Assembly (NCBI GenBank): GCA_030528845.1
Contig: JAUMYC010000053.1
Location: forward strand, 1-13,248
Length of the DNA: 13,248 nucleotides
From: Eubacteriales bacterium
Lineage (GTDB): Bacteria; Bacillota_A; Clostridia; Christensenellales; Aristaeellaceae
Direction of reading: 5' to 3'
Below the pieces are notes generated by a model. It made no database searches and was not told the origin of the DNA. It saw only the letters and a program-made list of their open reading frames with translations. The translations under genes and the position numbers were made by a program. Shown piece after piece: positions 1 through 6,272 of the stretch (its first letter is position 1; the number at the start of each line of letters is the position of its first letter).

Positions 1-55
1 TTAATTCCGGTTCCCCGCGTCGGTTTTTTTTTACTTTCAACACCGGGCGGGTGTG

Positions 56-94
56 AAAAAACAGGGGGCGGGGGCTTCTGCTGTGGCCCGCGCC
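56..94 (-). terminator. Probable intrinsic terminator of the left-hand cluster
   Basis: Read on the minus strand, a 9-bp stem with one C-C mismatch (GGCGCGGGC at 94-86 with GCCCCCGCC at 75-67) closes a 10-nt loop. After a CCCTG spacer comes a run of six T (61-56). It lies about 90 nt beyond the stop codon of the last minus-strand gene, where a rho-independent terminator is expected. The 5-nt spacer between stem and T run is longer than ideal, so termination may be partial. Confidence 0.5.
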
Positions 95-101
95 GCATCC
101 G

Positions 102-129
102 GCAGGGGAAGGGCCCGCCCTTCCCCTGC
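102..129 (-). other. Perfect 13-bp inverted repeat upstream of the terminator
   Basis: GCAGGGGAAGGGC (102-114) is exactly complementary to GCCCTTCCCCTGC (117-129). Allowing a real loop, this is a 12-bp hairpin with a 4-nt loop. No T run follows directly on either strand. It stands just before the T-tailed hairpin at 56-94, so it may be a transcript-stabilising or RNase-blocking hairpin, or the first of a tandem terminator pair. The rest of 1-180 shows no gene. Confidence 0.55.
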
Positions 130-180
130 ACCCCATCTACTTCTACCATTTTCCGAATTCCGCGCGCAACAGGCCGCGGT

Positions 181-798
181 TCAGAATTCGATATCGTCCA
201 TATCGCCATGATCGATCTGCTTTTTGATCAGATCGAGCTCTCTGTACACGCGCTCGGTCTGAAAGGCGTCGTTTTGCCACACGCCGGGCATGCCCGCGGG
301 GCAATCGCCGGGACAGCCCGCGATCTGCGCCGTGCGGGGGAGGTACATGCGGGCAATGACAAGGCTGCGGCGCAGATGCGCGGGCGAAGTGACGACGAAA
401 AGCCTGTAGGGGCCTCTCGGCTTGAGCCTGCGCTCCATGAGCAGCGTCGCATAGATCATATTCTCCCGCGTGGTCGTCGCCTCGTTTTCCATCAGGATCG
501 CCTCCTGCGGCACGCCGAACTCCAAGAGATACTTCTCCATGCGCTCGGCTTCGCTCATCCGGCCCAGGTCGGTGTCCCACGCAACGCCGCCGGTGGGGAT
601 GATGTACGGCACGCGCCCTGCGTGATACAGCCGCGCCGCAGCGCTCGCCCTCTCGCGCAGCACCTTCGGGGTTCCGCCGAGCAAAATCGCCGCGGCGGCG
701 CTGCCGCCCTCGTCCACGCAATTGTGAAAAACGATCCTGTCCACCTGTTCCGCGCTCAGCTCGTTCAGCCGCGCGCCGTCCCACTGCGAAAGCTTCAT
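181..798 (-). CDS. YdcF-like DUF218 family protein, soluble
   Basis: A 205-residue protein of the DUF218 (YdcF/SanA/ElyC) family. Members are mostly uncharacterised; SanA and ElyC of enterobacteria affect envelope integrity, and YdcF was reported to bind S-adenosylmethionine. Visible family blocks are a hydrophobic strand ending in AILLGG (37-42), a strand ending in TGG (69-71), acidic ENEATTTREN (104-113), and SPAHLRRS (138-145), the family's conserved His/Arg segment. There is no signal peptide or membrane segment, so it is probably cytosolic. The ATG at 798 follows the purine-rich GGGAGAGGAAAA, a good ribosome site. It begins 19 nt after recO and is the last gene of the cluster. The family call is firm; substrate and role are unknown. 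A second, membrane-anchored DUF218 protein lies at 3360-3950. Confidence 0.85.
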   Translation of the reverse strand: MKLSQWDGARLNELSAEQVDRIVFHNCVDEGGSAAAAILLGGTPKVLRERASAAARLYHAGRVPYIIPTGGVAWDTDLGRMSEAERMEKYLLEFGVPQEAILMENEATTTRENMIYATLLMERRLKPRGPYRLFVVTSPAHLRRSLVIARMYLPRTAQIAGCPGDCPAGMPGVWQNDAFQTERVYRELDLIKKQIDHGDMDDIEF

Positions 799-817
799 TC
801 GTTTTCCTCTCCCTTCG

Positions 818-1537
818 CTACAGCGGCATCTCCGGTTCTCCCGCCGCGTGCAGATCCACCCGCCTGCGCAGGAACAGCCGCGTGCAGCGCTGCGCCTCCT
901 CCAAGTCCGGATGGCCGTCCAATTTAGCAGCGTTATCAAAGCGCACCATGGGAGTACGCAGCATGATCCTGCGGGCGCCGTTGGAGATCTCCGGCAGCGC
1001 TCTTTTGCAGACCTCGCACGCCACGCCGCCGCCCTCCGCGTCAAACCACGCCGCCGCGTCCACAGCCTTTCCGCAGCGCACGCACTCGTCCATGCGCGGG
1101 GCGAGGCCGAGCAGCGCCAGATAATGCAGCTCGAAGGCCATCGTGAGCAGCTCCGGCGCGAGCTCGCTGTAGGCCAGATGCGCCAGCGCGCGCAGCAGCA
1201 GATGAAACAGGCCGCTCTGGTCCTGCTCCGGCATGGCCTGCATCTCCGCAAGGCGCAGCCAATAGGCTCCGTGCAGGAGCCGGTCGTAATCCATGCGCAG
1301 GGGATAAAACGTGTCCGTGGCGCGGAACTGCTCGATCGTATAGCGGCCTTTGCTCTCATAGAGCGCGTATTCCCCGGCGGTGAAGGGCTCTGCCGCGGCC
1401 AGCAGCGGGCTTTTGGGCCTTCTGCAGCCCCGGGCCACCGCGTCGATCCGCCCGCCGGGCGTGAGCAAGGTGACCATACGGTCGTAATCCCGCCAGTCTG
1501 CGCGCCGGAGCACGATCGCATCCGTGATCTGCTGCAT
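818..1537 (-). CDS. recO: DNA repair protein RecO
   Basis: RecO (239 residues, normal length) works with RecF and RecR to load RecA onto SSB-coated single-stranded DNA during gap repair and anneals complementary strands. The N-terminal OB-fold is recognisable from ITDAIVLRRADWRDYDRMV (4-22) followed by a basic stretch around residues 37-43 (GCRRPKS). A helical domain follows, with a four-cysteine zinc site CVRC (152-155) and CEVC (174-177), as in Gram-positive RecO. The ATG at 1537 lies 3 nt beyond the era stop codon, and its AGAGGA ribosome site falls inside the last era codons, so the two genes are probably translationally coupled. The era-recO neighbourhood is common in Bacillota and supports the call. 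No missing residues were noticed. Confidence 0.95.
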   Translation of the reverse strand: MQQITDAIVLRRADWRDYDRMVTLLTPGGRIDAVARGCRRPKSPLLAAAEPFTAGEYALYESKGRYTIEQFRATDTFYPLRMDYDRLLHGAYWLRLAEMQAMPEQDQSGLFHLLLRALAHLAYSELAPELLTMAFELHYLALLGLAPRMDECVRCGKAVDAAAWFDAEGGGVACEVCKRALPEISNGARRIMLRTPMVRFDNAAKLDGHPDLEEAQRCTRLFLRRRVDLHAAGEPEMPL

Positions 1538-1540
1538 GGC

Positions 1541-2461
1541 TTATTCCTCTTTTACATACCCCAGCGTCTTGAGGTCTCCGGGCTTGTTGCGCCAGTCCTC
1601 GCGCACCTTCACCCACAGCTGCAGCATCACCTTCACGCCGAGCAGGCGCTCGATATCCATGCGCGCCTCCGTGCCGATCTTCTTGAGCATGGCGGCGTGC
1701 TTGCCGATGATGATGGACTTGTGGCTCTCCTTTTCGCAATACACGTTTGCGTGGATCTCCATCAAATTGTCCGAGAGCTTTTTCATGGAGAGCATCTCCA
1801 CGCCCACGCCGTGCGGGATCTCCTCGCTCAGGTTGCGCAGCGCCTTTTCGCGCACGATCTCGCCCACGAGCACCTGCTCCGGCTGGTCGGTGATCATATC
1901 CTCCGGGAAATACTGCGGACCCTCGGGCATCGCGCCGGCGATCAGCCCCCAGAGCACCTCCATATTTTTGCCCGTGCGCGCGCTCACCGGCACGACCTCG
2001 TCAAACCCGAGATCGTTGAGCTTGACCATCTGCGGCATGAGGTCTTCATGCTTGCACAGGTCGATCTTGTTCACCGCCAAAAACTTCGGGCAGTTCATCT
2101 TCAGCGCTTCCTGCATCAGCTCCGCAGAGGAGATGCGCTGGCCGTCGGTCACGAAGAGCACCGCGTCCACGCCCTCCTTGGCCTCCTTGGCCGCGCTCAT
2201 CATATACTCGCCCAGCTTGGTCCTGGGCCTGTGCAGGCCGGGCGTATCCACAAAGACGATCTGCACGTCCTCGCGCGAGGCCACGCCCAGCAGCTTTGTG
2301 CGCGTGGTCTGCGGCCTGTTGGAGACGATCGAGACCTTCTCTCCCACAAAGCGGTTCATGATGCTGCTCTTGCCCACGTTCGGCGCGCCGAGGATGGCGA
2401 CAAAGCCCGAACGAAACCCTTTTTTCTGATTCTGCAAAAAAGACACTCTCCCTGTTTCCAT
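1541..2461 (-). CDS. era: GTPase Era, ribosome assembly factor
   Basis: Era binds the 3' end of 16S rRNA and checks 30S subunit maturation. The 306 residues match the family length. The GTPase domain shows G1 GAPNVGKS (25-32), the G2 threonine segment QTTRTKLLG (51-59), G3 DTPG (72-75), G4 NKID (131-134) and G5 SA (160-161). A C-terminal KH domain spans about 200-290. Its RNA-binding loop reads IIIGKHAAMLKKIG (250-263): the GXXG motif is GKHA, with Ala for the second Gly. The ATG at 2461 has only a weak GGGA site about 10 nt upstream. An in-frame TTG at 2437-2435, preceded by GGGAGAG at good spacing, is a credible alternative start that would drop the first eight residues. Era is probably in one transcript with the methyltransferase before it and recO after it. 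Confidence 0.96.
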   Translation of the reverse strand: METGRVSFLQNQKKGFRSGFVAILGAPNVGKSSIMNRFVGEKVSIVSNRPQTTRTKLLGVASREDVQIVFVDTPGLHRPRTKLGEYMMSAAKEAKEGVDAVLFVTDGQRISSAELMQEALKMNCPKFLAVNKIDLCKHEDLMPQMVKLNDLGFDEVVPVSARTGKNMEVLWGLIAGAMPEGPQYFPEDMITDQPEQVLVGEIVREKALRNLSEEIPHGVGVEMLSMKKLSDNLMEIHANVYCEKESHKSIIIGKHAAMLKKIGTEARMDIERLLGVKVMLQLWVKVREDWRNKPGDLKTLGYVKEE

Positions 2462-2488
2462 ACGTTATTTTCCCAAAAACCGCTGCGT

Positions 2489-3307
2489 TCAGCCGCGCCG
2501 CTGGCGGCTGATCTCATAAAAGCAGACCGTCGCCGCGCTGCCCGCGTTGAGCGAGGACGCCGCCCCGCAGATGGGGATCTTCACCAGCACGTCGCAGAGC
2601 TCCTTCCATGCCTTGGAGAGCCCGAACGTCTCGTTGCCGATGACCAGCGCCACCGGCCCGGTCAGGTCCACCTGCGAGATATCCCGTTCTCCCCTTGCGC
2701 TCGTGCCCACGATCAGCGGCCTGTTCGGCTGCGCGCGCAGCCATTCCACGGCGGCTTCGGCGCTGGGCAGGTTGGCAAAGGGGATGGCGAACACCGTGCC
2801 CACGCTGCCGCGGATGCACTGCGTGTCGTAATAATCGGCCGCATGGCCGGTCACGATGGCGCCCGTAGCGCCGAAGGCGTCGGCCGAGCGCAGAAAGGTG
2901 CCCAGATTGCCGGGCGAGGCGGGCCTGTCAAAGAGCGCATAGAGCGGCGCGGGCTGCTGCACGGCCGCGCGCGCGATCCGCTCCAGCCCGTCGTGGCGCA
3001 TCTTGAGCAGGGCGATGATCTCGCAGGGCTCCTCCCTGTCGGAAAGCTCGGCCATGAGCGCCGGATCCATGCGATAGAGCGTCTCCGGCTGCGCCTGACG
3101 GATCATATCCTCCGCCCAGCCGGAGAGGCGTTTGCCGTCGGCCACGGCCATGGCCTCAAACTGCCAGCCGTGGCGCAGGGCCTGTTCTATGCTCTGCACG
3201 CCCTCGGTGAAGGCGAGGCCCTGCTTGCTCCGCTTTTCGCGGTTGCGCTTGAGCGTCTCAAAGCGCTGAAACTGCGCGTTGCGCGCATACATTTTCTCTG
3301 TTTTCAT
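2489..3307 (-). CDS. TrmH/SpoU-family RNA 2'-O-methyltransferase
   Basis: A 272-residue SAM-dependent RNA ribose methyltransferase with the SPOUT (knotted) fold. It has an N-terminal substrate-binding domain (about 1-110, with LAFTEGVQSIEQAL at 31-44, like the 'EG...ea' start of the family). The catalytic domain shows motif 1 GNLGTFLRSADAFGA (133-147, with Asn134 and Arg140), motif 2 ALVIGNETFGLS (220-231) and motif 3 from 243 to 264 with SLN at 252-254. An ATG eight codons upstream exists, but the ATG at 3307 is chosen because GGAGAGG lies 5 nt before it. The target, rRNA or tRNA, cannot be read from the sequence; the layout resembles the TrmH/RlmB group. It begins 27 nt upstream of era, which suggests ribosome-related work. 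Confidence is high for the family and low for the substrate. Confidence 0.92.
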   Translation of the reverse strand: MKTEKMYARNAQFQRFETLKRNREKRSKQGLAFTEGVQSIEQALRHGWQFEAMAVADGKRLSGWAEDMIRQAQPETLYRMDPALMAELSDREEPCEIIALLKMRHDGLERIARAAVQQPAPLYALFDRPASPGNLGTFLRSADAFGATGAIVTGHAADYYDTQCIRGSVGTVFAIPFANLPSAEAAVEWLRAQPNRPLIVGTSARGERDISQVDLTGPVALVIGNETFGLSKAWKELCDVLVKIPICGAASSLNAGSAATVCFYEISRQRRG

Positions 3308-3359
3308 GCGTTCCTCTCCGCCTCCGCCCAACGGGGCGGGGAATTTGGCAAGCCTGCGG

Positions 3360-3950
3360 TCAGATGCCCAGGAAATACAGCACCCAGCTGATCGCCTCGC
3401 GCATGCGCAGCCGCAGCCGCGTCTGCAGCGTGATGTTGTTCAGCGCCGCCGCGCCCTGCGCCTCCAGCCCCGCGTCTGCGGCGATCCACATCGCGCGCGT
3501 GAGGTGATAGGCATTGGTGGTCACGATGCAGCTCTTCAGCCCCATCTCGTCCATGATCTCCTTGGCGTTGGCGAGGTTCTCCTCCGTCGAGCGGGAGCGA
3601 TCCTCCTCGATGACGGCGCTCTCGGGCACGCCCTGCTCCACCAGCCATTTTTTCATCGCCGCCGCCTCGGTGGAGGGCTCGTCCGCCCCCTGCGCGCCGC
3701 AGACGATGATATAGGGCGCGAGGCCCTTTTCATAGCATTCCAGCGCCTTTTCCAGCCTGCGCTGCAAGGAGACCGAGGGCACGCCGTCCGGGTTCACCTT
3801 CGCGCCGAGCACGATGATGCAGTCTGCCGGGCCCGGTTCGGGCGTGGTCTCCTCCTTGATAAACACCGCCACGGCCAGCGCGATCCAAAACAGCAGCCCC
3901 GCGAGGCCGCAATACAAAACGATCCTTGCGATCAATCCCCATCCGCGCAT
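3360..3950 (-). CDS. Membrane-anchored DUF218 (SanA/YdcF-like) protein
   Basis: A 196-residue DUF218 protein with one N-terminal membrane segment (about 6-31) preceded by Arg residues, so the catalytic-type domain is probably outside the membrane. Family blocks are DCIIVLGAKVNPDGVPS (43-59), YIIVCGAQG (80-88), an acidic EEDRSRSTEENL (115-126) and VTTNAYHLTRA (143-153). This layout matches the SanA/ElyC-like branch linked in enterobacteria to envelope polysaccharide and barrier functions. Its own role is unknown. The ATG at 3950 is used. An in-frame TTG at 3962 has AAAGGA only 3 nt before it, so the start is uncertain by four codons. The start lies inside the 3' end of the GNAT gene (19-nt overlap), implying co-translation. 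Confidence 0.87.
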   Translation of the reverse strand: MRGWGLIARIVLYCGLAGLLFWIALAVAVFIKEETTPEPGPADCIIVLGAKVNPDGVPSVSLQRRLEKALECYEKGLAPYIIVCGAQGADEPSTEAAAMKKWLVEQGVPESAVIEEDRSRSTEENLANAKEIMDEMGLKSCIVTTNAYHLTRAMWIAADAGLEAQGAAALNNITLQTRLRLRMREAISWVLYFLGI

Positions 3951-4510
3951 TCTTCTTTGCAAAATTCCTTTCCGAGCTTTGCAAACACGGCCTTCCAGCC
4001 CTCGAGCGTCTTTTCATCCTCGGGCCAGACGGGCCGGAAGCCAAACTCCATATACAGCTTGATCGCCAGCCAGCTCATCGGCTGCGTGTGCAGCATCGCC
4101 TTGGCATAGCCCAACTCCTGCATGCGGCGCAGCGCCGCCGCGATCACCGGGCGCGCAAGGCCCTTGCCCTGATGCTCGCTGTGCACGGCCACCCAGTGCA
4201 GCATGCCGACCTCGCCGTCAAACCACGCCGTCGCCGTCGCCACGGGGCGGTCGTTTTCGTCCACGACAAAGTACATCCGCCCGTCCACCAGCAGATAATC
4301 GGGCTGAAAGCTGCCGCCGAAGCCCCGGCGCAGCGCGTCCTCCACCTGCTCAAATTCCTCCGCCGTGGTCTCGATCTCGCTCCATGCGAGCTCCTCCCCC
4401 GCGCGGAAGCGCCGCAGGCCGTAGCCCTCCGGCAGCGTCCATTCCGGGATCTCTCCCTCCAGCCGCGCGCGCATTTCCAGCGAGACGTTCGGCATCGATC
4501 TGTCAAACAT
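3932..4510 (-). CDS. GNAT-family N-acetyltransferase
   Basis: A 192-residue GNAT acetyltransferase that transfers acetyl from acetyl-CoA to an unknown amine. The core is visible as strand YFVVDENDRPVATATAW (80-96), strand MLHWVAVHSEHQ (103-114), the acetyl-CoA pyrophosphate loop QGKGLA (114-119, the Q/R-x-x-G-x-A motif) and the C-terminal strand KLYMEFGFRPVW (151-162) typical of motif B. The N-terminal 30 residues precede the domain and look variable. The ATG at 4510 has GGAG about 11 nt upstream, an acceptable but long spacing. The gene begins 81 nt after the phosphodiesterase stop, across a GC-rich hairpin, and its end overlaps the membrane DUF218 gene. It may be the first gene of the era-recO transcript or continue from the genes upstream. 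Confidence 0.88.
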   Translation of the reverse strand: MFDRSMPNVSLEMRARLEGEIPEWTLPEGYGLRRFRAGEELAWSEIETTAEEFEQVEDALRRGFGGSFQPDYLLVDGRMYFVVDENDRPVATATAWFDGEVGMLHWVAVHSEHQGKGLARPVIAAALRRMQELGYAKAMLHTQPMSWLAIKLYMEFGFRPVWPEDEKTLEGWKAVFAKLGKEFCKEECADGD

Positions 4511-4535
4511 GCTCTGTTCGCTCCATTCGCTCTTG

Positions 4536-4564
4536 CGCGCGGGAGCCGAAAAGGCCCCCGCGCG
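4536..4564 (-). terminator. GC-rich hairpin between phosphodiesterase and GNAT genes
   Basis: Arms at 4537-4547 (GCGCGGGAGCC) and 4553-4563 (GGCCCCCGCGC) form an 11-bp stem, with one G-U-type pair in the minus-strand RNA and a 5-nt loop. One further pair (4536/4564) extends it. No T run follows, so it is a poor intrinsic terminator. It could act as a pause, an RNA processing boundary or a partial terminator in the 81-nt gap between the genes. Confidence 0.35.
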
Positions 4565-4591
4565 GTCGTTCTCTTGCCCGGGCGGCCCGCC

Positions 4592-5323
4592 TCAGCGGCC
4601 GGCCACCTTCAGCGCGATATCCGGGTTGTTCGTGATGAGCGCATTGACGCCCAGCGCCAGCTGCGCCTTCATCTCTTCCTCTTCGTTGACCGTCCAGGAG
4701 TTCACCAGCACGCCCTTTTCGGCCATGCCCTGCATATACCCCTCACGGTGGCAGTGCTTGAAATACGGATGCACCGCCGTCGCCTTGTGTTCCACTGCGT
4801 AAGCGGCGTCGTCCTCCACGCCCTCCAGAGGCTTGCCGTAGAGCAGGCCGGTGTACGCGTCGGGCTTGATCTCCAGAAGCCTTGCAAGGCTTCTGTGGTT
4901 GAAGGAGGAGTAGATCACCTTGTCCGTCATGCCGCATTCCTCGGCGATGGCGACGCACTGCTGCTCGATGCCTTCATACCAGATGTTGTCCGTCTTGAGC
5001 TCCACGTTCACCGTCAGCCCGGTGGGGGCCAGCAGCTCGTAGACCTCCTTCAGCGTGGGGATCTTCGCGCCTTCATACTGTTCCATGCCGTTGTGGAAGG
5101 AATACTTGCGCAGCTCCTCCAGCGTCATTTCGCAGATCCGGCCCGTGCCGCTGCTCGTGCGGTCGATGGTCTCGTCGTGGCAGACCACGACCTCGCCGCT
5201 CTTGCAGATATGCACGTCCAGCTCCACGCCGTCCGCGCGCATCTGCGCCGCCAGCGCAAAGGCCTCCAAAGTGTTCTCCGGTGCATATGCAGATGCGCCT
5301 CTGTGCGCCCAAACCAGCATCAT
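4592..5323 (-). CDS. Glycerophosphodiester phosphodiesterase
   Basis: A 243-residue cytosolic enzyme that hydrolyses glycerophosphodiesters (deacylated phospholipids) to sn-glycerol 3-phosphate and an alcohol. The GDPD TIM-barrel signature is complete: AHRGASAYAPENT (6-18) with His7 and Arg8, VELDVHICKSGEVVVCHDE (33-51) with metal ligands Glu34 and Asp36 and catalytic His49, and NVELK (106-110) with Glu108. The end NSWTVNEEEEMKAQLALGV (208-226) followed by LITNNPD is the classic C-terminal strand set. There is no signal peptide. The start is the ATG at 5323, preceded by AGGAGG at 9 nt; it overlaps the kinase stop as ATGA. A further ATG follows directly at 5320. An internal promoter (5371-5399) could also drive it alone. 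Confidence 0.94.
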   Translation of the reverse strand: MMLVWAHRGASAYAPENTLEAFALAAQMRADGVELDVHICKSGEVVVCHDETIDRTSSGTGRICEMTLEELRKYSFHNGMEQYEGAKIPTLKEVYELLAPTGLTVNVELKTDNIWYEGIEQQCVAIAEECGMTDKVIYSSFNHRSLARLLEIKPDAYTGLLYGKPLEGVEDDAAYAVEHKATAVHPYFKHCHREGYMQGMAEKGVLVNSWTVNEEEEMKAQLALGVNALITNNPDIALKVAGR

Positions 5324-6198
5324 ATCGCATTTCCTCCTCTTTCTGTTGCGTGGCATAAATCGCCAGCATTATTATAGCACTGCGCGCCATCCTCGGCAAG
5401 CAGGTGCAAAAGTCCTTCAAACTGCACGCCGCAGCGGCTGTCCGAGCCGACGGCCCTCGTGCGCGCGACGGCCCGTTTCACAAAGCCGGCGGCCTTTTCC
5501 ACCGCCCGTTCCATGCGTGCGCCCTGCGCCAGCGCGCCCGTGAGCACCGCCGCGAAGAGGTCTCCCGTGCCGGGATACGCGCCCGGCTCCGGCTCGTAGG
5601 GCAGCGCGTGCAGCCTGCCCTCCGCGCGCTCCATCCACACGTTTGCGTTTTCCGCCCCGGTGATCAGCGCGCAGGAGGCCTGCGTCTTCTCCAGCAGCGC
5701 TTCCAGCAGCTTCTCCGGCCGTTCGCTCAGCTCCAGCCCGGTCAGCAGCGCGGCCTCCGTGCGGTTCGGGGTGATCAGCGCGCCCTTGGCCAGCCGTATC
5801 ATCCGCCCGGGCATCTCCGCCGGCAGGGAGGAGTACATCTTCCCGTGGTCGCCCATCACCGGATCGACCACCTTGATGCTCTCCGGGTGCATCTGCAAAA
5901 ATTCCTCGGCGGCCTCCGCCTGCTCGAGATTGGCCATATAGCCGGTGCAGATCGCGTCAAAGCGCAGGCCGATCTCCCGCCAGTGTGCGGCACACTCGCG
6001 CATGAAGGCGGTCAGATCCGCCTTCGCGGGCCTGCCGAAGCCGCCCGTATGGCTCGAGAGCACCGCCGTGGGCAGGGGCACGGCCTGCACTCCCATGGCC
6101 GAAAGCGCCGCGATGCTCACCGTCAGCGCCGCCCTGCCGTAGCAGGAGAGGTCGCTCACCACCGCGGCCACGGGAGCGCCGCGCAGCGTCTGTTCCAT
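5320..6198 (-). CDS. Pyridoxamine/pyridoxal kinase-like protein
   Basis: A 292-residue ribokinase-fold enzyme of the pyridoxamine kinase group, which phosphorylates B6 vitamers with ATP in PLP salvage. Diagnostic blocks are VVSDLSCYGRAALTVS (13-28), LPTAVLSSHTGGF (42-54), DAICTGYMAN (81-90), VVDPVMGDHGKMY (110-122), ITPNRTEAALLTG (142-154) and PGTGDLF (209-215), whose Asp213 is the catalytic base. The family domain seems to end near residue 267. The last 25 residues (AEDGAQCYNN onward) look unrelated and are encoded by the promoter-bearing DNA. The ATG at 6198 has an excellent AAAGGAGG site. It follows the hairpin after potD, with no own promoter seen, so it may depend on read-through. A hydroxymethylpyrimidine or other ribokinase-family kinase is less likely. 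Confidence 0.9.
   Translation of the reverse strand: MEQTLRGAPVAAVVSDLSCYGRAALTVSIAALSAMGVQAVPLPTAVLSSHTGGFGRPAKADLTAFMRECAAHWREIGLRFDAICTGYMANLEQAEAAEEFLQMHPESIKVVDPVMGDHGKMYSSLPAEMPGRMIRLAKGALITPNRTEAALLTGLELSERPEKLLEALLEKTQASCALITGAENANVWMERAEGRLHALPYEPEPGAYPGTGDLFAAVLTGALAQGARMERAVEKAAGFVKRAVARTRAVGSDSRCGVQFEGLLHLLAEDGAQCYNNAGDLCHATERGGNAI
5371..5399 (-). promoter_or_regulatory. Extended -10 promoter inside the kinase 3' end
   Basis: On the minus strand TTGCCG (5399-5394) is followed after exactly 17 nt by TATAAT (5376-5371). The TATAAT is preceded by TGC, giving the extended -10 form TGNTATAAT. The -35 matches the consensus at four of six positions. Transcription would start near 5364, leaving a leader of about 40 nt before the phosphodiesterase ATG at 5323. 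A perfect extended -10 at the correct spacing stands out in such GC-rich coding DNA. Confidence 0.72.
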
Positions 6199-6218
6199 AA
6201 AAAAGCCTCCTTTGACAC

Positions 6219-6260
6219 AAAACCTTCCTCCGGCAGGACGTCGCCTTGCCGGAGGAAGGT
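6219..6260 (-). terminator. Strong hairpin and T run after potD
   Basis: A perfect 14-bp stem (6222-6235 with 6247-6260, ACCTTCCTCCGGCA against TGCCGGAGGAAGGT) encloses an 11-nt loop, and TTTT then GTGT follows in the minus-strand direction. It begins 12 nt after the potD stop codon and fits a rho-independent terminator of the pot operon. The short T run may allow read-through into the pyridoxamine kinase gene, whose ribosome site follows within about 15 nt. Confidence 0.82.
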
Positions 6261-6272
6261 CTCTTTTCTGTA

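Noticed and set aside
1..36. T9 run (24-32) as the terminator of a plus-strand gene from the left
   Set aside because: Only a 3-bp CCG/CGG stem is visible before the T run and the upstream gene is outside the window, so it cannot be supported.
181..1521. Single 446-codon frame read as a recO-DUF218 fusion
   Set aside because: The upper part of that frame is out of frame with recO and translates to meaningless Arg/Ala/Cys-rich sequence. The real DUF218 gene starts at 798 with its own ribosome site.
848..3391. Long plus-strand open frame (847 codons) opposite recO, era and the methyltransferase
   Set aside because: It is the antisense of three well-recognised genes. The His/Arg/Leu/Ala-rich translation has no family motifs and is typical of shadow frames in GC-rich DNA.
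3926..5377. 483-codon plus-strand frame across GNAT and the phosphodiesterase
   Set aside because: It is the antisense of two clear enzyme genes and spans their intergenic hairpin. The composition is that of a shadow frame.
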